Shown in pieces: positions 10,607 to 19,080 of a stretch of DNA of 24,456 nt. Below the pieces are notes generated by a model, which saw only the letters and a list, made by a program, of their open reading frames with translations, did not search any database and had not been told where the DNA came from. Source of the DNA: Conidiobolus incongruus B7586 (taxonomy: Eukaryota; Entomophthoromycota; Entomophthoromycetes; Entomophthorales; Conidiobolaceae); contig JNEM01015232.1 in the NCBI GenBank assembly GCA_000697335.1, positions 1 to 24,456 on the forward strand. Direction: 5' to 3'. Both the position numbers and the translations under genes were made by a program. Positions within the stretch are counted from its first letter, which is position 1. Every line of letters starts with the position of its first letter.

Positions 10607-10969
10607 TTATGGAATTAATCTCAATTGATAGCTTGATGGCAAACTGATGTTGTGAGAGTATCCACTCGTATACGGGTCAATATCCCTGTACATATGTACA
10701 GCTCTCTTAAAACCGCCCAAACAAATGGTTGAGCCCCAGATATTGATAGTATGAAATGTTTAATTAATATTGTAATAATTTGTAATAGGAGCGAGTTTTC
10801 ATAAGAATAAAAATATAAACAAATCCATTGCTGAAGTTACATCTGCTAACTGAATTGCATATGATAAATTCCACTTTTGAACAATCTTGGCTTTGACCCT
10901 TTGAATTAATTCTAGACAAAGTAGAAATTGAAATTTTTGGCAGAGAAGTAAATTTGTTTTGTATTCCAT
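10607..10969 (-). pseudogene. Decayed or very small gene in a GC-richer island, family unknown
   Basis: A minus-strand frame starts at ATG 10,969. It reads 56 residues (including KAKIVQKWNLSYAIQLADV and a hydrophobic MDLFIFLFL end) to a TGA at 10,799-10,801. The same frame then continues, with one further TAA, to a TAA at 10,607-10,609. That last part is unusually GC-rich for the area and protein-like (GSTICLGGFKRAVHMYRD and DPYTSGYSHNISLP). A second minus-strand frame is also open through part of the island, so the true frame is not certain. The hydrophobic segment could be a membrane helix. No family recognised. Confidence 0.28.
10686..10701. repeat. Perfect 16-base palindrome
   Basis: CTGTACATATGTACAG is a perfect inverted repeat with no spacer, inside the GC-richer island at 10,607-10,969. 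A dimeric protein site is possible; it may equally be incidental within old coding sequence. Confidence 0.5.
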
Positions 10970-11428
10970 TGTTTACTCATTTTTTGGTTATTTCCAATCA
11001 TTATGCATAAAAAATTGGATTTGCTTAAGATTTATTGTAAATTCGGGATTTGTAGATCAATTGACAAATTTAGAAAATTTTCTGGTGGAACTGTAGTGTT
11101 TACTCATATTTTTTCAAATTTTTCTCACCAATCAAATTTCACCAATTATTTTTACGTATTTTTGTTGAGAAATACTGGATATTTTTCACCCAATCAAATC
11201 AAAATCGGTTCAATTAAATTTGCATAATAAATTTGGTAGAAAAACAAGAAATAATTAGGAGTTTGTTCGTTGTTAGGAGGGGGGAGAATGAGAGGGGTTT
11301 GGGGTAAATGACAATTATCAAATTTAAATTACAAAATCTATGGACACTATGAAATATAGAATTAATTTTCAGGTATAAAAGACGATGATTTTTCGCATTT
11401 GATAAAGTCGTGAGAGATAATATTTTCA
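10970..11428. other. Upstream region of the SUN gene
   Basis: No gene is supported here. Short frames on both strands lack similarity to anything I know. The notable content is a G-rich tract at 11,276-11,304, listed separately. This stretch is probably the distal promoter of the SUN gene. Confidence 0.5.
11276..11304 (+). promoter_or_regulatory. G-rich tract with AGGGG-type elements upstream of the SUN gene
   Basis: Within very AT-rich DNA this 29-base stretch has a run of six G and two runs of four G. It includes AGGGG, the core of the fungal stress-response element, and TTTGGGG, similar to Mig1/CreA-type GC boxes. It lies about 290-320 bases upstream of the SUN ATG. A two-tier G-quadruplex is also conceivable. 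Function is inferred from composition and position. Confidence 0.35.
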
Positions 11429-11436
11429 TATATAAG
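11429..11436 (+). promoter_or_regulatory. TATA box of the SUN gene
   Basis: TATATAAG lies 160 bases upstream of the SUN ATG and is followed by less A-rich sequence that could hold the transcription start about 30-50 bases on. TATA boxes are typical of highly regulated fungal wall genes. Confidence 0.45.
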
Positions 11437-11595
11437 CACTGATCTGCTAGTTCTTTTAGTATTCAGTGTTATCTCATTAAATTGATTATATTTATTACAT
11501 TGATTGTAGTGAATCAAACTATTCAATATACCTCTACTGCTAATTTAATATCTATTGATCCAAAACTTTGATCAAATATTCAATACTTTCGCATC

Positions 11596-12540
11596 ATGAC
11601 TCGTTTCATTAATACCATCGCATTAAGTTTATTATCTATTACCTCCCTTGGAGCTCAATCAGATGTTGCCCCTCTTCAATCAGCTTACATCACTACTCAA
11701 GCTGATCCCACTTCTCCCACCGCTTCCCAATCTTATCCTGTCAAAGTCCCCTCTGGTATTCCTGAGATTATCAACAAATCAGGATGTAACCTTCCCACTG
11801 ATTCTAACATCACTCCCATTACTCCTGGATCTCTTAATGCTGGCTGGGCCATGTCCCCTGATCAAGCTTGTAAACCTGGTTCATGGTGCCCCTATGCCTG
11901 TAAACCAGGTATGTACAGCACCCAATGGGATCCTCAAGCTAAATGCCCCACCGGAGCTGGATGTAACACCATGAATGGTGGTTTGTACTGTGATGCCAAT
12001 AAGAATCTTGTCAAACCAAAACCCGATGTTCCTCTCTGTAAACCTGGTTTGCAAAATGCCTTCATTCAAAACCAACTTCCAGGATCAGTTGGGGTTTGTC
12101 AAACTGTTTATCCTGGTAATGAAGCTATGTTGATCCCAACTGTCGCTGATGCTGGTGCTACTCAAATGATCTTGACACCTCCCAAAGATTACTGGTTGGG
12201 AACTTCTGCTCATTATTATGTCAATTTTCCTGGTACTAATTCCAATGACTGTGTTTGGGGTACCAACAACAAGCCCGTTGGTAACTGGGCTCCTATGGTT
12301 ATTGGTGCTAATGAAGGCTACGGAGATAATACTTACCTTATGGCCAATGTCAATCCTGAATATGTCAAACAAAACTTTAACAACGACGGATCCCTTAAAC
12401 ACTTCAGTATCACCATCAAATGCCAAACTTCAGGATGTAACAATGATAACTGCTCAGTTTCTTCCCGTGATTCCAACAAAATGTGTGTCACAACTGTCCC
12501 AAAGGGTGGCAAGGCTAACTTTGTCCTTACTCTTCTATAA
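11596..12540 (+). CDS. SUN-family secreted cell-wall protein (GH132, beta-1,3-glucan-active type)
   Basis: SUN proteins (yeast Sim1, Uth1, Nca3 and Sun4; Aspergillus Sun1) are secreted wall proteins active in septation and wall remodelling, with reported beta-1,3-glucanase activity. The 314-residue product starts at an ATG in front of a signal peptide (about residues 1-20, a hydrophobic core ending SLGA). Residues about 23-60 are a short Ser/Thr/Pro/Gln spacer. The SUN domain fills residues about 60-314. It opens with Cys92, Cys98 and Cys102 in the signature CKPGSWCPYACKPGM, then NGGLYCDANKNL (residues 127-138), and runs to the last residue. Many paired Cys fit an extracellular fold. Yeast members carry a longer Ser-rich N-terminal region, so this copy is compact. 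Single exon, with a TATA box upstream. The match is strong; substrate is known only from relatives. Confidence 0.95.
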   Translation: MTRFINTIALSLLSITSLGAQSDVAPLQSAYITTQADPTSPTASQSYPVKVPSGIPEIINKSGCNLPTDSNITPITPGSLNAGWAMSPDQACKPGSWCPYACKPGMYSTQWDPQAKCPTGAGCNTMNGGLYCDANKNLVKPKPDVPLCKPGLQNAFIQNQLPGSVGVCQTVYPGNEAMLIPTVADAGATQMILTPPKDYWLGTSAHYYVNFPGTNSNDCVWGTNNKPVGNWAPMVIGANEGYGDNTYLMANVNPEYVKQNFNNDGSLKHFSITIKCQTSGCNNDNCSVSSRDSNKMCVTTVPKGGKANFVLTLL

Positions 12541-12653
12541 GTCACATCCACTGATCACATAATTTCACCCTATCTATTTAACATTGTTAATTAATCCTTT
12601 CAACAATTGTAAAATCATATATTATAATTTAATGTAATTAAGTTTTTTCATAA

Positions 12654-12659
12654 AATAAA
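12654..12659 (+). terminator. Poly(A) signal AATAAA for the SUN gene
   Basis: AATAAA about 115 bases past the SUN stop, following T-rich sequence. Plausible, but not distinguishable from chance matches nearby. Confidence 0.35.
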
Positions 12660-15600
12660 TCATTTTCGAATATATTATTCTATAATTTTTTTAATTTTAT
12701 AATACTTGTTTGATAGATTTGAATTATCAAAATTTAATCCCTATGATAAATGTCCAATCTTTTGAACTTCATTAAGAAGGCTGACTATTATCAATCAAAT
12801 CAAAGCTCATATATCTCCATGATTCCTGAAGCTTGGTGATATGTGAATTAAAGGAAATAAATCTATTCATCGACATTGAAGACATGAAAACTTGCAGTTC
12901 GGATTGGATTAGGAGCGAAAGAGGAGGCAATAGGGGGAATTCAGCTAATCATCGAACAATAGTTAAAATTGGGGAAAATGCAATTTAAATTCAAAAACAA
13001 TCTAAGATCAAAATTAACATTTTTAAACTAATACTGTTTATGTAATAGTATACCTATTTTGTTAATTTTTATCGTATATTTTAATCATTCATTCAATTTT
13101 AGTTATATGAATTTTTCATTTAAATATATTCATATTTACTTGACTTTTAACAGATTACAATTTCAATATCAGTTGGAGAGAATAATTTTGCTAAGTACTA
13201 TTATATTCTCCTAATTAAAAACAATCATAGTTACTATAGTTATCTTATGTTTATATTTGTTAATTATAAAACACATCTAACATTAATATTATTGAAAAAG
13301 AATTCCATCCAATCATTGAATGAACACTGGATTATTATTTTACTATCACAATTAGATATATTAGTACCATGAATAGGAATAAAATATGAGTTTAGGAAAA
13401 ATTAAAGATTAATAAGAATGTATTACTTTGTTTTAATAAGGGCAGCATATGAAAGTATGACAGAATTAAGAGGAATTAAATAAATATTGTAATAGAAGTG
13501 AGAATATTAGAAATAGAATTCTAATTAATGTCGAAAATAATGTTACAGTGAAATAATGTTAAAAGCATATTCTTCCTGACTCGTAATTATTTCAAAATTA
13601 ATATTTATCCTTGGTATAATTTTTATCACTCTATTATTCGATTATTCAATAAAACTTCAACTTTTGCATTGGTGTTATTTAGTTTAGCCTCTTAATTTCA
13701 CAATTCTATTTGTCTAGATTTTTTATTATCTCTTTTATACTACCCAAAGCAGCCATAATCAAAAAATATTTAAAATTTGTACTAAATAGAAAGAATCAAT
13801 TATAAAATATTCAAATTATATCCGCATATTAAGAATATAAAGAATATTTTCATTAATAATAATATAAATTTTCTCATTTTATAAAATTTATATACATATC
13901 ATTAATAATTCTAGATTATTTACCTTTAAAAATTTCTATTCAATATTTAAATTAATATTTACCACCATATAAAAATACTTTTATTAGCAAATAATTAATA
14001 GTTTATCAAGTTACATCAAAATATTAACACAACCTTCAATAATTATAAATTCAGTATTTTTTGGATTATAGTTATTATTCAATTGATTAAAACTATATAA
14101 ATAGATATACCGATATTTTTATTGTAAATTATCATAATATATTTAATAATAAATATTATTTCAATAATTCTAGGAATATTATTAAATTTTGAAATATCTT
14201 TAACATTCAATTGATTTTAATTTGATAAGATTAATAATTATTATTAAATAGTTTCATTCTTGAAAGATCTCAAATTCTGAATTAAAGTTATAGAAAATTA
14301 TTACAATATAAATTAAATATAAGACTTGTACTGTTTATTATGTTTTAAATAAGGAATATTATTTTGATCTCTTTTTGATTTTTTTAAATATGATCTTATA
14401 TATGAATTATTATGATGATAATAGAATAGTTTATAACTTAGAATTTGATGCAAAATAGAATTTTAGTCTCATTAAATTCAACTTAATAAAAATATTATTG
14501 TAAAAGAAAAAGTTGAAATTAAAATTGTTATTATATCAAAATCTCCTTATAGGTTTAACACTAATAATGTTTATATTCAATATCCATTCTTTGATAATTT
14601 ATTTGAAAATACGTAATATTACTAGAGCATATTTTTGATTTTACATTGAAATATCAAGTTTAGTCTAAATTCCTCAATATTAAACTTTTTTAATATCAGA
14701 AAATGATGTTGATTTTAGAAAAAGCAAATTATTATTTAACAAAAATTGCTTATACAAACAACAATTGAAAGAGAATTTCTATTGGATAAACTGTTCAAAC
14801 AACTCAATCGTAATCAGCACTATTTAACTAACGAAAATATATTAGCAATATCATCTGCAAAAAAAATTAAGAAAAAATCAAAATATCATATGAAAGATGT
14901 AACAAATATTCTTTAACCTTTTTTTAATTAAATTTTTAAAATAAAAATCCATATTTTTATCCAATAAATTAATAATTTCAAACTTTGGAAATAAAATAAT
15001 TTAATTAAAATTATTAATTTAATTTATATTTTATTAATTTTCATTGGTTAAATTTGAATTTTTTTTATTTTAATAGAATGATGAATAAGGTGAATTTTAA
15101 CGGCTTTATGAGGTGAAATGCAGATTAAACACGTCAAATCCCAATTTCAATTAACAATATTGAAATTTAATTTATATCGCCTCATTTGGTTGGATAATGA
15201 TTAAATCCCATTTGAACCCTAAACTTAATTTTAATGGATTATTAGTTCCCATTTATATCGGATTTATCTGGATATTTTCTGAATAGCTATGAGTAAAAGA
15301 TCTTTATCAACACAGGATTGATAAGTAGAAATTCTCATTATTATTTGTTGTGTGGATATTGTGTATAATGTCAAATATTGAATTCATTAATCAAACATGC
15401 AATATCTAGCATTTTGATTAAACTGTTTTATGTTTGTTATTTAGGGTTTAAAATTGGTTCGGAATACTTTAAAAATTCATCATACCAAGTTTATAATGCT
15501 ATATTAACAGAAGTCAATAATTTATTATAACTATCAACCTTTTAAGTGAATTAATATTTACTATTGAAATTCAAATAAGAACTCAATAAGAATTGTTTCA

Positions 15601-16990
15601 TGCTTTAACTAAATAATATATAAAAGAATTAAAATTTGAATTTTTTTTTTCAATTTTATATTGCATTATTCTCTCATATAAAAAAAATATTAATTTTAAT
15701 GGCTTGAAAAAAGTTTTTTTTGATACATAAATAAAAATAATTTATTCAGTTATACTTTAAAATAATTGAATTTTCTTTCAATAACAAGTAATATTAAACT
15801 ATTTTAAATTTATTAAATTTCTATTTAAACTGGCATTATTTACATTGGTTTTTTCAAATAATGAAGGTAGTTGATAATTAACCAACCAATTTCTTGGTTC
15901 ATACATTAAATTCTCAATTTTTACTTAATACATTCTGGCATTCGAAATAAAATATAATTTTCTTTTTGAATATTAATATTATATCCGATACAAATTACGT
16001 TATTTATCCATTATGTCATCTGATAATTCTTATTTTGACTAAATTCATATTTTCGGTTTAAATATATATATTACTTGATTTAGAGGAAAAATAAATTCGG
16101 AAAAATATAAATATAATTGATTGGTTGGTGAATTAAATTTCATTTGAACTTAATTTTTATACTTTTATAGGCATCTACTTAATATCTATCAAATTCTACG
16201 GTTCGAATAACAACATAACCTCATTTTCTCTAATTAAATATGATTTCTCAGAATTACACAGAGTAGATATATTGAAGACACCCTCAAATTGGTCATTCGT
16301 CTATAATCCCATTTAAGATTCAAAAAATTTACAATTACTTTGATCAAATGATTTAAATCAAGTTGACAATGAAATGAATAGGATAAAATTGTTGTATTAA
16401 TTATTATTAATTTTAAATTAAAGTCATTTCTCACAATTATATCACTTATTAAAAATTATTTAAAGGTATATTGATTCTTATAAGGTAAATATTTAGTTGA
16501 TATATTCAATATAAATTCATACAATTACTAACAAGTTTTTACCTTTAATTAATTAAAAATTCCATTAATGAAATTATTACTTATATTAATAATATTAGTT
16601 TTGTTATGAAGTAATATTTATTATAATATGTTAAAAAGGAGAAATAAAAATTTTTAACAAAATTTTAATTTTTTTTTAAATTTGTTTGTATTATAACCTC
16701 CTATCTTTGATTTTAATAATTATTTATATACTTAATAATTTTTAAACTTATTTTTATATTATTAATTATAAAATAAATTCGAAATTTTACAGGAGTTATG
16801 CTAAGAATTTTGGTATAAAGGGACTATTATATATTGGTTAAACTAATTTTACTGATTCTATCGAAAAATAATCATGTTTTATGATTTGTAAAAAGAAACT
16901 AATACAATTTTATTGGATAATAGCTTGGTAGAGAATAATATTCATTATTGAATAAGATTAGGTATCATTTAGAATGAAGATTAATGAATC
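12660..16990. other. 4.3 kb AT-rich gap without an intact gene
   Basis: This is the longest empty stretch. One GC-richer island (12,772-12,948) holds an open minus-strand frame, listed separately. Elsewhere there are only short frames of Ile/Asn/Lys/Leu-rich translation and homopolymer runs. I found no tRNA, no tandem array, no terminal repeats and no recognisable transposon. CA and TG dinucleotides are normal here, unlike the region after 22,630. Confidence 0.6.
12772..12948 (-). pseudogene. Possible coding relic in a GC-richer island
   Basis: The minus strand is open for 59 codons ending in TAA at 12,772-12,774. The first ATG lies within the frame, not at its beginning. The translation is protein-like (FISFNSHITKLQESWRYM and a Pro/Leu-rich start), and a second minus frame nearby is also open for a while. 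The island is clearly richer in G and C than the surrounding DNA. No family is recognised, and no start or intron can be assigned. Confidence 0.2.
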
Positions 16991-17140
16991 ATGATTGTGT
17001 TGTATAAATCTGAAATAAAGAAAAAAAATATAAAAGATGATTTATTTGAAATGATATTATGTAAATGTGAAAATAATTTATTTGGCTATTTAACAGAATG
17101 CTATATCTTCAAACGTTCCAGACATTTGACATTGTTATAA
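16991..17140 (+). CDS. Small ORF of unknown function, possibly the end of a decayed gene
   Basis: ATG to TAA encodes 49 residues, Lys-rich in the middle with two Cys spaced C-x-C (ILCKCENN) and a basic end (FKRSRH). The same frame upstream, back to about 16,790, carries several stops among protein-like pieces, so this may be the tail of a decayed gene. It converges on the DPBB gene, whose probable poly(A) signal lies inside it. No family recognised. Confidence 0.2.
   Translation: MIVLYKSEIKKKNIKDDLFEMILCKCENNLFGYLTECYIFKRSRHLTLL
17077..17082 (-). terminator. Poly(A) signal AATAAA for the DPBB gene
   Basis: TTTATT on + gives AATAAA on the minus strand about 100 bases beyond the DPBB stop. 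A second copy lies at 17,041-17,046. Either could be used. Confidence 0.35.
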
Positions 17141-17182
17141 TCAATAAATAAAAATTGATCTATAAACAATTAAATTAATGAC

Positions 17183-18046
17183 TTAGGAGCGAACGCGACG
17201 GGGATGGCATTTGACATGATGAGCGGAGGTAGGATAGACAGGGTAGGGAGAAATGGTGGTAGTGGTCTTAACAGGGTAAGCATCAGTGGTAGTGGTAGTC
17301 TTAATGGGGTAAGCATCAGTGGTGGTGGTGGTAGTCTTAACAGGGTAAGCATCAGTTGTAGTAGTAGTCTTGACGGGGTAAGCATCAGTGGTGGTGGTCT
17401 TAACGGGGTAAGCATCGGTGGTAGTAGTAGTGGTAGTGGGAACTACAGGAGGATTGGTGGTAGTGGTAGTAGTGGTAGTGGGAACCACAGGAGGATTGGT
17501 GGTGGTAGTAGTGGCGTAAACGGGGGGATTGGTAGTAGTAGTGGTAGTGGTAGTGGTAGTGGTAGCATAAACAGGAGGGTTAATGGTGGTGTAGGCTTGG
17601 GTGGTGGTAGCAGCCTGAACTTGAACGGGAGGAGCAGGTTTGACATTATACTGATCAGATGTTCTCAAAATACCTGAACAGAATGAAGAATCAACTTGTT
17701 CCCAAATAGCAGGATAGACACCAGTGACATCATCGAACAACTTTTGGAAAGCAGCAGTAGCTAAATCCAAACCAACACCACCACGATCAACAGCCATAAC
17801 ATATTGGAATTTTGAAGGATCATCAGCATTACAAATTTTCAAACAAGCACCACATTGATCTTTGGTCAAACCTTGAACAGCAGTGATTCTGGTGATATCA
17901 AGCTGAGATCCAGGATAACCACAGAAGACAGGATTAGTATCCAAAGCACTACGAACTGCTTCATAGTTATGAGTAGTAATCTTTTGATTGCCAGAAAGGG
18001 CTGCAGAGGCAGTGGAAGCTAAGATCAAGGAAATTAAAGAACGCAT
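17183..18046 (-). CDS. Secreted double-psi beta-barrel (expansin/barwin-like) protein with Thr-rich repeat tail
   Basis: The 287-residue product starts at an ATG and has a signal peptide (residues 1-16, cut likely after STASAA). Residues about 36-125 resemble the double-psi beta-barrel fold of fungal expansin-like/barwin-like proteins. Cys42, Cys65, Cys68, Cys72 and Cys123 are present. CGACLKIC is followed by VMAVDRGGVGLDLATAAFQKL, matching the family's Cys-G-x-C, V-x-x-D and LDL-x-x-x-AF pattern. The chain ends in a W-x-x-V turn before Cys123. Residues about 145-265 are Thr runs with NPPV and DAYPVK repeats, a likely O-mannosylated stalk. The last residues are His/Lys/Arg-rich (HHVKCHPRRVRS); no GPI-anchor signal is seen. 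Single-domain relatives loosen wall polymers, inhibit proteases or act as effectors; which applies is not known. Single exon. Confidence 0.85.
   Translation of the reverse strand: MRSLISLILASTASAALSGNQKITTHNYEAVRSALDTNPVFCGYPGSQLDITRITAVQGLTKDQCGACLKICNADDPSKFQYVMAVDRGGVGLDLATAAFQKLFDDVTGVYPAIWEQVDSSFCSGILRTSDQYNVKPAPPVQVQAATTTQAYTTINPPVYATTTTTTTTTTTNPPVYATTTTTNPPVVPTTTTTTTTNPPVVPTTTTTTTDAYPVKTTTTDAYPVKTTTTTDAYPVKTTTTTTDAYPIKTTTTTDAYPVKTTTTISPYPVYPTSAHHVKCHPRRVRS
17240..17610 (-). repeat. Thr-coding trinucleotide and hexapeptide repeat tract in the DPBB gene
   Basis: On + it appears as GGT/AGT runs with GGGGTAAGCATC-like units. On the coding strand it gives (ACC/ACT)n Thr runs of four to twelve, separated by five DAYPVK-type units (one reads DAYPIK) and four NPPV units. 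Unit number probably varies between strains by slippage. It shifts local composition strongly away from the surrounding AT-rich DNA. Confidence 0.85.
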
Positions 18047-18169
18047 GTTAAATAATACTTGTTCTGAGATTAAAAAAAATTTGTAACGGACGAATAAATA
18101 AATATGTGATCAATTAGATCAATTAAAAATCAATTTTAATTGTGAGTGATATCCATGAAAAGAAGTGTC

Positions 18170-18177
18170 TATTTATA
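18170..18177 (-). promoter_or_regulatory. TATA box of the DPBB gene
   Basis: TATTTATA on + reads TATAAATA on the minus strand, 124 bases upstream of the DPBB ATG. It is a near-consensus TATA at a spacing like that of the SUN gene TATA box (160 bases). Confidence 0.5.
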
Positions 18178-18303
18178 TTGAACATTGTTTGCATTCTCAA
18201 AAATTCTCATGGTTCTTTATATTAGGAGTTAAGATTTATCAAATTACTAAACTAAAAGAAGGATCCATTAATTCTCATTAATAATGTTAAGGTGGGTGCA
18301 AAA

Positions 18304-19080
18304 ATGGATGAAGTTGAAGTGCAATTCCACAAAGTGCTTGGTTTGAAAACAAAATTGGTAAAATATGAAGTTTGCTCTCTGGACCAATCATAATCAAAAG
18401 TTTTGTCGGATTTCACAAGAGTTCAATTTAATGAATATCAAAATATCAACTACGTGGAGACTTAAAAACACGAATTAACCATGAATTTGCCCAATCATCT
18501 TTAGTCAATGTCATAAACCATATGATTCTGATTTACCTATGCAAACCTCCCTTTTGAATTTTTCTGATAACCTAGTCAATATAATTAAATATAGACATCT
18601 CATGCAATGAATTATATTACCATATTAAAGCCATCAAAATTCTATCCTGGCTTACTATAAGAATCGACTGAATCAGAAAAACAAATTATATCAAATATAA
18701 TCGTTTGGCTATTATTGTCAAGGAAAAAATGTGATGAGAGGGTTTATTAGTTTTATGAATAGTCCACTCATTTAAATCTTTAAGCTTGCATACTTGACCC
18801 AACAACCAATCTAAGGTTATCTTGATATTGGATCAATACATTGCACCTAGCATCAACATTTCCACATACAACATTATTAATATCATTCTTATTCATTATT
18901 TTAGAATCTGTATCCTTTCATGTAAAATTGAGCTTTGTAACTCATCACAAAATTTTATATGTTGAGCAAGGAAATCAGAGTATGACAAAATCATATCGAA
19001 CCTTCTTAAAGATAGATTCGAATGATTCATGTTATTGGATGAGTGATTTTTGTACCAATTGGCTTGTATCAAAGGCTTGA
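18304..19080 (+). pseudogene. Probable decayed gene, family unknown
   Basis: From an ATG at 18,304 one + frame reads 29 residues (MDEVEVQFHKVLGLKTKLVK...) to a TAA at 18,391-18,393. It then reads 23 more (SKVLSDFTRVQFNEYQNINY...) to a TAA at 18,463-18,465. Another + frame then carries INHEFAQSSLVNVINHM. Later pieces include a 79-codon open frame at 18,841-19,080 with a hydrophobic start (TTLLISFLFIILESV). The stretch is richer in G and C than the nearby gaps. Style is loosely like fungal F-box/leucine-rich proteins, but no motif fixes this. It diverges from the DPBB gene, so its promoter would lie in the shared 18,047-18,300 spacer. Confidence 0.3.

Noticed and set aside
11003-11227. 74-codon + strand ATG frame upstream of SUN
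   Set aside because: Phe/Ile/Lys-rich translation typical of AT-rich DNA, no motif, and located in the probable SUN promoter.
12085-12551. Open frames antisense to or offset within the SUN gene
   Set aside because: They overlap a strong SUN-domain frame and show no domain of their own.
16200-16208. GGTTCGAAT, like the tRNA B box (and GGTTGAGCC near 10,727)
   Set aside because: No acceptor stem, D arm or anticodon arm can be folded around either; not tRNA genes.
17204-17677. 157-codon + strand Gly/Ser-rich open frame
   Set aside because: Antisense reading of the Thr-coding trinucleotide repeats of the DPBB gene. Low complexity explains the lack of stops.
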